Shown in pieces: positions 17,836 through 25,892 of a DNA stretch of 64,000 nucleotides. The translations under genes were made by a program, and so were the position numbers. The DNA is taken from assembly GCF_018599245.1 (NCBI RefSeq), contig NZ_JAHEVJ010000009.1, forward strand, positions 62,001 to 126,000, in the 5' to 3' direction. The notes beneath the pieces were generated by a model, which ran no database searches, was not told where the DNA came from, and saw only the letters and a list, made by a program, of their open reading frames with translations. This stretch comes from Aliiroseovarius lamellibrachiae. GTDB lineage: Bacteria; Pseudomonadota; Alphaproteobacteria; Rhodobacterales; Rhodobacteraceae. How positions within the stretch are numbered: the stretch's first letter is position 1; every line of letters starts with the position of its first letter.

Positions 17836-18677
17836 CGGCTGAGGTATTTTCTCATACCGTCTGCACTCTTGGGGAAGGCGCGTTCTGGCATCCGGAACGC
17901 GCGCAGTTTTTCTGGTTCGACATTCTGGGCAGGCGTCTGCTGACCCGAGAAGGCGACAAGGAGCAAACTTGGCAGTTTGACGAATGTGTCTCAGCCGCCG
18001 GTTGGGTGGATCGCAACACGCTGATCATCGCCAGCGCCTCGGCCTTATGGCAGTTCAACATCGGCAGCGGTGCGCGTGAAAAGCTGGTGGATCTGGAGCC
18101 TGAAAATGCCCTCACCCGCTCCAATGACGGGCGCGCGGACTCGCAGGGCGGGTTCTGGATCGGGACAATGGGCTATGATGCCGAACGCGGCGCTGGGGCA
18201 ATTTACCGGTACTATCGCGGAGAGCTGCGAAAGCTCTATGACAAAATCACCATCTCGAATGCGATCTGTTTTTCCCCTGATGGGCACCACGCTTATTTCA
18301 CCGATACAGAAGATGGGCGCGTGATGCGGCAAAGGCTGGATAAGACAGGCTGGCCGGTCGGCACGCCCGAGGTCTTCCTTGATCTGCGCAACCAAGAATT
18401 CGGAGCAGATGGTGCCGTGATAGATGCCTATGGCAATCTCTGGAACGCCCAGTGGGGCGCAGCGCGCATTGCCTGTTATGATCCCTCTGGCAAGCTGATC
18501 GAAAGCCAACCCGTACCAACCCCACAGGCGTCGTGCCCGGCCTTTGGTGGGCTGGATCTGAGTACGCTCTTTGTCACCACCGCAGCAGATGGGATCACGG
18601 GCGACAGCATGGCAGGTAAAACCTTTGCCATCCAAACCAACACCAACGGCCAACCCGAACATCAGGTCATATTGTGA
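17832..18677 (+). CDS. SMP-30/gluconolactonase-family lactonase, probable galactonolactonase
   Basis: A 281-residue six-bladed propeller lactonase. Metal-ligand regions are visible: Glu in TLGEGAFWHPE, Asn and Asp in TRSNDGRADSQGGFWIG, Asn in SNAICFSPDG and Asp in FGADGAVIDAYGNLW. In this operon it would hydrolyse galactono-1,4(or 1,5)-lactone from the dehydrogenase to galactonate. It overlaps dgoA by 4 bp and precedes the GH42 gene by 7 bp. Confidence 0.93.
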   Translation: MTAEVFSHTVCTLGEGAFWHPERAQFFWFDILGRRLLTREGDKEQTWQFDECVSAAGWVDRNTLIIASASALWQFNIGSGAREKLVDLEPENALTRSNDGRADSQGGFWIGTMGYDAERGAGAIYRYYRGELRKLYDKITISNAICFSPDGHHAYFTDTEDGRVMRQRLDKTGWPVGTPEVFLDLRNQEFGADGAVIDAYGNLWNAQWGAARIACYDPSGKLIESQPVPTPQASCPAFGGLDLSTLFVTTAADGITGDSMAGKTFAIQTNTNGQPEHQVIL

Positions 18678-18684
18678 GGCCAAC

Positions 18685-20586
18685 ATGAAACGTACATTGG
18701 GCACCTGTTATTACCCTGAACATTGGCCGGAAGAGATCTGGGCGGATGACGCGCGCCGCATGGTTGAGGCGGGCCTGACCTGGGTTCGGATCGGCGAGTT
18801 TTCCTGGTCCCGCCTGGAACCCACCCCTGGTGATCTGCAGTGGGAGTGGCTGGACCGTGCGATAGAGACCCTTGGCGCGGCCGGGCTGCGCGTGGTGCTG
18901 GGCACCCCCACCGCCACACCGCCGCGTTGGATGATCAACAAACACCCTGACATGCTCGCCGTGGATGCGCACGGGCAACCCCGTAAGTTTGGATCGCGCC
19001 GCCATTACTGTTTCAGTCATTTAGGCTATCGCGAGGAAGGTCGCCGCATCGCCCGGTTGATGGCCGAACGCTATGGGCGAAACCCATACATCGGGGCCTG
19101 GCAGACCGACAATGAATATGGCTGCCACGACACCACCGTTTCCTACTCCAATGCCGCGCGGGATGGCTTTCGGATTTGGCTTGCCGAGCGGTATGGCGAC
19201 ATCCATCGCCTGAACTCTGTGTGGGGCAATATCTTCTGGTCGATGGAATATTGTGCCTTTGACGAGGTGGACCTGCCGAACTTGACGGTAACCGAACCCA
19301 ACCCAGCCCATGTACAGGACTTCCGCCGTTATTCCTCGGATATGGTGGTGTTGTTCAACAAGGTGCAGGTGGAAGAGATCAAGGCCTGCACGTCTGCGCC
19401 CATATCGCATAATTACATGGGGCGGATCACCGACTTTGACCATTTCGCAGTGGGCACGGATCTGGATATTGCCACCTGGGACAGCTATCCGCTGGGGTTT
19501 CTTGAAGACCGGGTGGGGGCAGATGCAGCGCATCAACGTGCTTATGCACGCCAAGGGGATCCCGATTTTCAGGCCTTCCATCACGACCTCTACCGCGCTG
19601 TGGGGCACGGTCGCTGGTGGGTGATGGAACAACAGCCCGGCCCGGTCAATTGGGCGCCTTACAATCCCTCACCGCTGGCTGGCATGGTGCGGCTCTGGAC
19701 GTGGGAGGCTTTTGCCCATGGCGCGGAAGCGGTCTGCTACTTCCGATGGCGACAGGCCCCCTTTGCACAGGAACAGATGCATGCGGGCCTGTTGCGCCCT
19801 GATCGTCAGGACGCCCCCGCGATCCATGAGGCACGCGAAGTGGCGACAGAGCTTTCCGGGGCGCCGGACGTGCAGTTTCACAAAGCTCCCGTCGCCCTGA
19901 TCTTCGACTACGACGCCGATTGGGCCTGGACCACGCAACCACACGGGGCGGGACTGAGTTACTTCTCGCTGGTTTTTGACCATTACAAGGCACTGCGCCG
20001 GGCTGGGCTTTCGGTGGATATCCTTCCCCCTGACCACGAGGATTTCGCGGGGTACAGGTTGGTGCTCGCCCCAGGCATTATGTGTCTGCGCGACGGGTTG
20101 CGGCAGGCCCTGAATGATGCCAAGGGTCATGTGCTTTACGGGCCGCGCACCGGAGCGCGCGACGAAGGGTTTGCCATTCCCGTTCCTCTGCCCCCCGCCA
20201 TCAAAGGGTTGGATGTAACCGTATCACGGGTCGAGAGCTTGCGACCCGACATGCCGGTCACTCTGACTGATGGTGGGGCCGTGACGGGATATCTGGAAGA
20301 GCTTGAAGGGTCTGCGGACGTCCTGATGCAGACGAGCCAAAACCTACCCGTTGCCATGGCAACGGACAACCAGATCTATTGCGGCGCTTGGCTGGATGCA
20401 GCGGGACTTGATGTGATGGTGGCCCTGTTGTGCGATCGCGCCGGTGTTGAGCGTCAGCAGATGCCCGAAGGCGTGCGCACACGCCGGACCGCCACAGAGG
20501 AATTTTGGTTCAACCACACAACGCAAAGCGCGGATACCCCGTTTGGCGCCCTGCCCCCGGCCGGCGTATTGCGGCGCGTGCTGTGA
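18685..20586 (+). CDS. Beta-galactosidase, glycoside hydrolase family 42
   Basis: A 633-residue GH42 enzyme beginning MKRTLGTCYYPEHWPEE. The acid/base Glu is in WQTDNEYGC, and the nucleophile Glu is probably that in WWVMEQQPG. The trimerisation/Rossmann-like middle domain and the C-terminal Greek-key domain are present. A longer upstream frame overlaps the lactonase gene and is rejected; GAGGC sits 5 bp before this ATG. No signal peptide, so it acts on imported beta-galactosides. With the GH36 enzyme, the operon can remove both alpha- and beta-linked galactose. Confidence 0.95.
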   Translation: MKRTLGTCYYPEHWPEEIWADDARRMVEAGLTWVRIGEFSWSRLEPTPGDLQWEWLDRAIETLGAAGLRVVLGTPTATPPRWMINKHPDMLAVDAHGQPRKFGSRRHYCFSHLGYREEGRRIARLMAERYGRNPYIGAWQTDNEYGCHDTTVSYSNAARDGFRIWLAERYGDIHRLNSVWGNIFWSMEYCAFDEVDLPNLTVTEPNPAHVQDFRRYSSDMVVLFNKVQVEEIKACTSAPISHNYMGRITDFDHFAVGTDLDIATWDSYPLGFLEDRVGADAAHQRAYARQGDPDFQAFHHDLYRAVGHGRWWVMEQQPGPVNWAPYNPSPLAGMVRLWTWEAFAHGAEAVCYFRWRQAPFAQEQMHAGLLRPDRQDAPAIHEAREVATELSGAPDVQFHKAPVALIFDYDADWAWTTQPHGAGLSYFSLVFDHYKALRRAGLSVDILPPDHEDFAGYRLVLAPGIMCLRDGLRQALNDAKGHVLYGPRTGARDEGFAIPVPLPPAIKGLDVTVSRVESLRPDMPVTLTDGGAVTGYLEELEGSADVLMQTSQNLPVAMATDNQIYCGAWLDAAGLDVMVALLCDRAGVERQQMPEGVRTRRTATEEFWFNHTTQSADTPFGALPPAGVLRRVL

Positions 20587-21581
20587 GCGTCGAGGCAATT
20601 GCCACCTTGCCAGGCGGCGATGTGATCCTTCGGTTCACGCTGCAATCCAATCAATTGCGCGCCCGGGTACTGAGTTTTGGTGCGGCGCTGCAAAGCCTGT
20701 ATCTGGACGGGTTATCCCATTCTCTGGTGCTGGGATATGACACCCCGTTGAGTTACCTCGCCAACCCGGCCTATCTGGGTGTGATCGTAGGGCGTGTGGC
20801 CAATCGCATATCGGGCGGGCAGTTTTCACTTGATGGTCGGCGCTACGAATTGGACCGGAATGAAAATGGCAAAACCACGCTGCATGGCGGGCGCGACGGA
20901 TGCAGCCACCGGAATTGGGATGTTCTGGACCACGGAACCTCCCATGTGACACTCGGACTATGTCTGCCCGATGGGCATATGGGCTTTCCGGGCAAGATGG
21001 ATCTGACCGTCTCTTATCGCCTTTATGACACCAGTTTGCGGGTTGAGCTGTCGGCCCAAACGGACGCTCCCACGGTTTGTAATCCTGCGCCGCATATCTA
21101 CTTCAATCTCGATGGCAGGCCGAACATTGATGCCCATCTCCTGCAGCTGGAAAGCGATCAGGTCATTCCCGTGGAAAATGGCATTCCGCAGTCTGGCCCG
21201 GTTGCCGCCAGCACCCAAAATCTGGACATCACCCAGCCGCGTCGTGTTCCGCCCGGCCTGGATCATCATTTCTGTTTTTTCCCACACGCAGGGGCCCCTA
21301 GGTTGATGGCCACCGTGTCAGCCTCTGGGATAGCAATGGAGGTGCGATCCACAGCGCCGGGATTGCAGATCTATGATGGCAGCGGTTTAGAGGTCCGTGG
21401 CGAAGGGCTGAATGGGACAAACTATGGTCCGCGCGCAGGTCTCGCACTTGAACCGCATTGCTGGATAGATGCTCCCAATCAGGCCTGGTCGCATCAAGCC
21501 GCCCTAAAACCCGGCGAAATATTTCACACTCAAAGCGAATTCTGTTTCCAGCAGACCACCCCGCATCAACGCATTACATAA
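20583..21581 (+). CDS. Aldose 1-epimerase (galactose mutarotase)
   Basis: A 332-residue mutarotase that interconverts alpha- and beta-galactose so both glycosidase products can enter the dehydrogenase step. The GTG at 20583 overlaps the GH42 stop codon (GTGA) and is preferred to an upstream ATG inside the GH42 gene. Key residues include the GRVANRI region, Arg/His around KTTLHGGRDG, His in NPAPHIYFNLDG and the C-terminal Glu in GLALEPHCW. It is the last gene of the 13-kb operon. Confidence 0.93.
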   Translation: MSVEAIATLPGGDVILRFTLQSNQLRARVLSFGAALQSLYLDGLSHSLVLGYDTPLSYLANPAYLGVIVGRVANRISGGQFSLDGRRYELDRNENGKTTLHGGRDGCSHRNWDVLDHGTSHVTLGLCLPDGHMGFPGKMDLTVSYRLYDTSLRVELSAQTDAPTVCNPAPHIYFNLDGRPNIDAHLLQLESDQVIPVENGIPQSGPVAASTQNLDITQPRRVPPGLDHHFCFFPHAGAPRLMATVSASGIAMEVRSTAPGLQIYDGSGLEVRGEGLNGTNYGPRAGLALEPHCWIDAPNQAWSHQAALKPGEIFHTQSEFCFQQTTPHQRIT

Positions 21582-21945
21582 GCAATTGATACTTGTCCGC
21601 CCGCTTGGCCATTTGACCCAGAGTGGTATCAGTATCGGCTAGGTCACCGGCAGATCCGACACACACCCGCTCAGGCGGTCATTCCATTTGCCCATCGGGT
21701 ATGGCCATTAAAGGCGTTTTAGTCAGACTTCAGTATTCGGGATGAAATGGTTGTGTGATGTTCGCGAGGGCGGTGGTGTTTGATGTTATGCAAGGTCAAC
21801 ACCCAACGGTCAGATGCTCTATGGCGCTTAGGGTTGGGATGCTTATACTGCGAATTTAGACGTTACGGTCGAGTGTTTTCCGAGCTCTGGTGCCCACCAG
21901 GCCAATGTCATTTTCCCCGTGCAAACAGCACTATAGGAGAGAGCA
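21582..21945. other. 364-bp intergenic stretch
   Basis: No convincing gene. A short open frame at 21780-21965 has no family resemblance I recognise and runs into the next gene's start. No clear terminator for the galactoside operon was found. The part around 21757-21900 reads like degraded coding sequence and might be a mobile-element remnant, but I could not identify one. Confidence 0.4.
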
Positions 21946-22929
21946 ATGCCCGTCCCTGCCCCTAACCTTTACCCAGATTTCAATACGATCCGGTTGTCGC
22001 ATATATGCCTGAACGTCAAAGATCTGGCGGCGTCGCGTGTGTTTTATACCGAGATATTGGGGTTCCAGATCACCGACGAAACCGACAGCCGGATCTATTT
22101 GCGCGCAATGGAGGAGCGTGGGCATCACAGTGTGGTTTTGCAAAAATCTGATCAGCCCGGCACGGTTGAGGTCTTGGGATTTAAAACCTATGACGAAGAT
22201 GATCTGGACCGGGCAGCCGCATATTTTCAGGCAAGACACCGCCCGACAGAATGGGTGGATCGCCCGTATCAAGGGCGCACCCTGCTGACCGCTGACAATA
22301 TGGGCATCCCACTTGAGTTTTATCACAAGATGGATCGGTTGGCGCCCATCCACCAGAAATATGCGCTCTATAAAGGTGCGAAACCCCTGCGCATTGATCA
22401 TTTCAATTGCTTTTCAACTGATGTTGATGCCAGCGTTGCATGTTACAGCGATTTTGGATTTCGCGTCACCGAATACACCGAAGATGAGGACAGTAAAAAA
22501 CTGTGGGCCGCATGGTTGCACCGCAAAGGTAGTGTCCATGACATCGCCTTTACCAATGGCACCGGCCCGCGCCTGCATCATGTTGCGTTTTGGGTGCCCA
22601 CACCGCTGAATGTTATTGACCTATTGGACCTGATGGCCACCACCGGCTACGTCGACAATATTGAACGTGGGCCGGGCCGGCATGGGATTTCCAACGCGTT
22701 TTTTCTATATGTCCTCGACCCCGATGGGCACCGGATCGAGATTTATTGTTCTGATTATCAAACGGTTGACCCGGATCTTGACCCCATCAAATGGGATTTG
22801 AAAGACCCGCAACGCCAAACCCTGTGGGGCGCTGCGGCCCCTCAGAGCTGGTTTGAGCATGGCACAAAATTTGTCGGGGTGGATGTCAAAGCCTCTGCCA
22901 TCACCGCGAGTCCAATTATCGCCCCATGA
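21946..22929 (+). CDS. Extradiol dioxygenase, homoprotocatechuate 2,3-dioxygenase (HPCD) type
   Basis: A 327-residue VOC-fold ring-cleaving dioxygenase resembling Fe-dependent 3,4-dihydroxyphenylacetate 2,3-dioxygenase of the Brevibacterium/Arthrobacter type. The 2-His-1-carboxylate metal site maps to His152 (IDHFN), His212 (RLHHVAFW) and Glu265 (HRIEIY). The acid-base His (His198 in VHDIAF) and a Trp (Trp190, AAWLHRKG) are also conserved. A further matching block is IERGPGRHGISNAFFLYVLDPD. AGGAGAG precedes the ATG. No hpaE, hpaF, hpaG or hpaH homologue is nearby, so the downstream pathway is elsewhere or the substrate is a different catechol. It converges on the XRE gene. Confidence 0.9.
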   Translation: MPVPAPNLYPDFNTIRLSHICLNVKDLAASRVFYTEILGFQITDETDSRIYLRAMEERGHHSVVLQKSDQPGTVEVLGFKTYDEDDLDRAAAYFQARHRPTEWVDRPYQGRTLLTADNMGIPLEFYHKMDRLAPIHQKYALYKGAKPLRIDHFNCFSTDVDASVACYSDFGFRVTEYTEDEDSKKLWAAWLHRKGSVHDIAFTNGTGPRLHHVAFWVPTPLNVIDLLDLMATTGYVDNIERGPGRHGISNAFFLYVLDPDGHRIEIYCSDYQTVDPDLDPIKWDLKDPQRQTLWGAAAPQSWFEHGTKFVGVDVKASAITASPIIAP

Positions 22930-22987
22930 GCCGTTAGATGTATGGATTTTCCAATGTCGTGAGGCCGTGACGCGGTTTGCGACCGCG

Positions 22988-23761
22988 CTAAATCTTGAGA
23001 AACGAAACAGGGGCATCGGCAAAAAAGCTTCTGATCACCGGATCAATAGAGGGGCTTTGGGGATCATACAGCCCGCATTGCTTCATCGCCGAATGGAAGT
23101 TGGTTGAATTACGCAATCGCTTCCAAATAATCCGAGAGCTGAATGGGGTACGTTGCGGCCGCCATGCCATCATAAAGGCAAGGCCCGTAATATAGGTCGC
23201 GTTTGTACGTTCCGGCGGCACCAAAATTGTCTGCGCCAAGGCGTCGGATGTTTTCCGATGGCGTTCCAATAAAAACACCCGATCCCCCTGAACCGTCAGC
23301 TGCCCCACAAATTCCGAACGCAGGATCTGTGAACTATGCGGATCGCGCACGCGGCCAACATACCGTGTCGCAACGCCGCCGCCCTGCTCGCGGACCAAAC
23401 ACAATGCCCGCTGAATTCGATTTGGCCACGTCATGTTAATGAAATGCGTATGATAAAGCCCCACATAGGACCGCGCGGCACTTAGGTCGCCCGGGAAAAT
23501 ATCCGCCAAAAGAGAGCGCGGCCCCTGCTTGGGAAGATGATCAAGGCTGGTGTGGTCCATCAAGCTTGACGATCTTTCGATCTCTTTTTCGGTGACCCCA
23601 AAAAACTCGCAAATGCGCAGAAGATTATGCGCCGAGGGACGTGACGTGCCGCGCAGATACCGATCAAATTGGTGACGGTTGATCCCAATTTCGCGGCAAA
23701 CCTGTGAAATGGAGGGGTAGTTTCGGCACAGTGACCGAAGGTTTTCCGATAAAGCTGTCAT
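22988..23761 (-). CDS. XRE-type helix-turn-helix transcriptional regulator
   Basis: A 257-residue regulator with an N-terminal lambda-repressor-like HTH (SISQVCREIGINRHQFDRYLRGTSRPS, about residues 17-43, then LLRICEFFGV). The C-terminal ~170 residues form an uncharacterised domain, presumably ligand-sensing. GAGGG precedes the ATG. It is transcribed divergently from the CocE-type hydrolase and convergently to the dioxygenase, with helically spaced GCACA repeats in the shared promoter region, so it probably controls the hydrolase gene. Confidence 0.82.
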   Translation of the reverse strand: MTALSENLRSLCRNYPSISQVCREIGINRHQFDRYLRGTSRPSAHNLLRICEFFGVTEKEIERSSSLMDHTSLDHLPKQGPRSLLADIFPGDLSAARSYVGLYHTHFINMTWPNRIQRALCLVREQGGGVATRYVGRVRDPHSSQILRSEFVGQLTVQGDRVFLLERHRKTSDALAQTILVPPERTNATYITGLAFMMAWRPQRTPFSSRIIWKRLRNSTNFHSAMKQCGLYDPQSPSIDPVIRSFFADAPVSFLKI

Positions 23762-23796
23762 GCCCTCGCCCCATTTGTTCCATCAAACATCGTAGT

Positions 23797-23832
23797 CGCA
23801 CAAAACCGCACAAGATAGAACAAAGTTGCACA
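23797..23832. promoter_or_regulatory. Helically phased GCACA direct repeats (candidate operator)
   Basis: CGCACAA occurs at 23797-23803 and 23807-23813, exactly 10 bp apart, and TTGCACA follows with its GCACA at 23828-23832, 20 bp further. A fourth GCACA lies at 23865-23869. They are in the 123-bp region between the divergent XRE regulator and CocE-type hydrolase genes. One- and two-turn spacing suggests cooperative binding on one face of the helix. Confidence 0.5.
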
Positions 23833-23884
23833 TTTTTTTTCGGCCCCGCTGGCGGCAATAGTTTGCACAGCACCGGGGGGATAC

Positions 23885-25879
23885 ATGACCAATATTCTTG
23901 AAATCGAAATAGACCACGACCTTGCCATTCCATTGCCGGATGGCACACGCTTATCTGCAAAGGTCTGGCGACCAAAAGAGATGTCTGCCCCCCTGCCCGC
24001 AATTGTCGAATATTTGCCCTATCGTAAAAGCGATGGCACCGCGGCGCGCGACATGCCGATGCATTCACATTTTGCGGCCCATGGATATGTCTGCCTGCGT
24101 GTGGACCGGCGCGGGTGTGGCGACAGCGAAGGATTGTTTGACGACGAATACTCGCCACAGGAATTACAAGATGGCGTCGACATTCTGAACTGGATCGCGG
24201 CTCAGGACTGGTGCACCGGCAAGATCGGAATGCAGGGGATATCCTGGGGCGGCTTTAACGCGCTTCAAATTGCCGCCCTGGCCCCGGAACCGTTGAAAGC
24301 AATCATCACAATTGGCTCGACAGTCGATCGATATGCGGATGATATCCACTATAAAGGTGGCATCCAAGTTGGCGAAAATATCGGTTGGGCCGCGACCTCT
24401 ACATCTTGGTTTTCCATGCCACCAGATCCCGAAATCGTCGGCAAGAGCTGGCGCGAGATGTGGTTGGAACGATTGGAAAACACGCCATTTCTGGCGCGCG
24501 AATGGATGTTGCACCCAACCCGCGATGCCTATTGGAAACACGGATCCATTTGCGAAGCATACTCAGCCATCAAAGCCCCCGTCTTGGCGATGGGTGGATT
24601 GCACGATGGCTATCGCAACACCATGGCACATCTGGTAGAAAATCTATCCAGCCCGGTAAAAGCGATCGCTGGTCCATGGAGCCACAAATACCCACATATC
24701 AGCACAATTGCCCCGTCCATTGATTATTTGGGCGAAGCTTTGCGGTGGTGGGATCACTGGTTAAAAGGCCTGGAAACGGGTGTGGAAAATGATCCGGCCT
24801 ATCGTGCCTATGTCATGGACAGCACCGCACCGGATCCAAGCCTAAGCCATCGAGAAGGGCGTTGGGTGGCAGAAGAGGTCTGGCCCGCGCCCGCCATCAC
24901 GCCCAAGCGGTTTGATCTTGGGGATGGCACGCTGGGACACCCCGCAGCATTCACAACACAAGTGACAACGGATCTAACGGTTGGCAAAAATGCGGGCGAG
25001 TATTTTCCCTTTGGGTTTGGCCCCGGCGAGCTTCCCGATGACCAAACCGAAGACGATGCCCGCTCAACCTGCTTTGACAGTGATATACTGACCGCGCCCA
25101 CTGATATCGTCGGCGCGCCTATGGTCCGGCTCACCCTGTCGTCGGCCCAACCAGAGGCACAAATAATTGTGCGGTTATGTGATTTGCGCCCAGATGGTAC
25201 ATCAGCCTTTATTTCTTTTGGGTTGCTGAACCTGCAATTTCGCGATGGATTTGCAGACGCCAAGCCGCTTGAGCCTGGAAAACCCTATGAGGTGGCGCTC
25301 ACACTTGACCAAACGGCGTATCATTTGCCCGCGGGACACAGGTTACGGGTCGCAGTTTCTGGCAGCTATTGGCCCTATTGCTGGCCCGAAGGCACCCATA
25401 ATACGCTGACGTTAACCGCGGGATCGCTTGAGGTGCCTTGCCGCCCACAAGACGCGCAGGCCGTCGCCAGTTTTTCGCCCCCCCGCACCTTGGGTCCAGC
25501 ACCAACACGACAGATTGAGGTCGGCGAGGAGGCTCGCAGCTACCGCATTGAGGACGGTCAAATTGTGCTGGAGCTTAAGGGCGATCACGGGCGCCAAGAA
25601 GATCTGGACACCGGCTTGGTCACCCAAAGCGCGATGCGCGAAACATGGAAGATCAATCCCGTCGATCCCGCCTCTGCCGAGGTTGAAATTATTTGGAATC
25701 GGGAGCTTACGCGGGGTGACTGGTCGGTATCTTCGCGTGTTGTGACGAATATGTGGGCGTCCCAAACCGAGTTTTTTGTCAAACAAACACTAGAAGCTTT
25801 TGAGCGCGGCGAATTGGTTTTTGAAAAGACCATGCAAGACAGCGTTTCAAGATATCCCAGCCGCGACACAACAACATGA
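23885..25879 (+). CDS. CocE/NonD-family alpha/beta hydrolase (X-Pro dipeptidyl-peptidase-like)
   Basis: A 664-residue serine hydrolase with an N-terminal alpha/beta-hydrolase domain and a C-terminal jelly-roll domain (LDQTAYHLPAGHRLRVAVSGSYWP). The nucleophile is Ser120 in GMQGISWGGFN; the catalytic Asp and His are probably in GLHDGYRN and GPWSHKYP. The family includes cocaine esterase, glutaryl-7-ACA acylases and X-Pro peptidases, so ester or amide substrates are possible. No signal peptide. The binding-protein gene follows after 13 bp, pointing to uptake and hydrolysis of a peptide-like or acylated compound. Confidence 0.9.
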   Translation: MTNILEIEIDHDLAIPLPDGTRLSAKVWRPKEMSAPLPAIVEYLPYRKSDGTAARDMPMHSHFAAHGYVCLRVDRRGCGDSEGLFDDEYSPQELQDGVDILNWIAAQDWCTGKIGMQGISWGGFNALQIAALAPEPLKAIITIGSTVDRYADDIHYKGGIQVGENIGWAATSTSWFSMPPDPEIVGKSWREMWLERLENTPFLAREWMLHPTRDAYWKHGSICEAYSAIKAPVLAMGGLHDGYRNTMAHLVENLSSPVKAIAGPWSHKYPHISTIAPSIDYLGEALRWWDHWLKGLETGVENDPAYRAYVMDSTAPDPSLSHREGRWVAEEVWPAPAITPKRFDLGDGTLGHPAAFTTQVTTDLTVGKNAGEYFPFGFGPGELPDDQTEDDARSTCFDSDILTAPTDIVGAPMVRLTLSSAQPEAQIIVRLCDLRPDGTSAFISFGLLNLQFRDGFADAKPLEPGKPYEVALTLDQTAYHLPAGHRLRVAVSGSYWPYCWPEGTHNTLTLTAGSLEVPCRPQDAQAVASFSPPRTLGPAPTRQIEVGEEARSYRIEDGQIVLELKGDHGRQEDLDTGLVTQSAMRETWKINPVDPASAEVEIIWNRELTRGDWSVSSRVVTNMWASQTEFFVKQTLEAFERGELVFEKTMQDSVSRYPSRDTTT

Positions 25880-25892
25880 TCAGGAGAAGACA

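Noticed and set aside
21757-21945. Insertion-sequence remnant
   Set aside because: The sequence looks like decayed coding DNA but I could not identify a transposase motif, terminal inverted repeats or target duplication.
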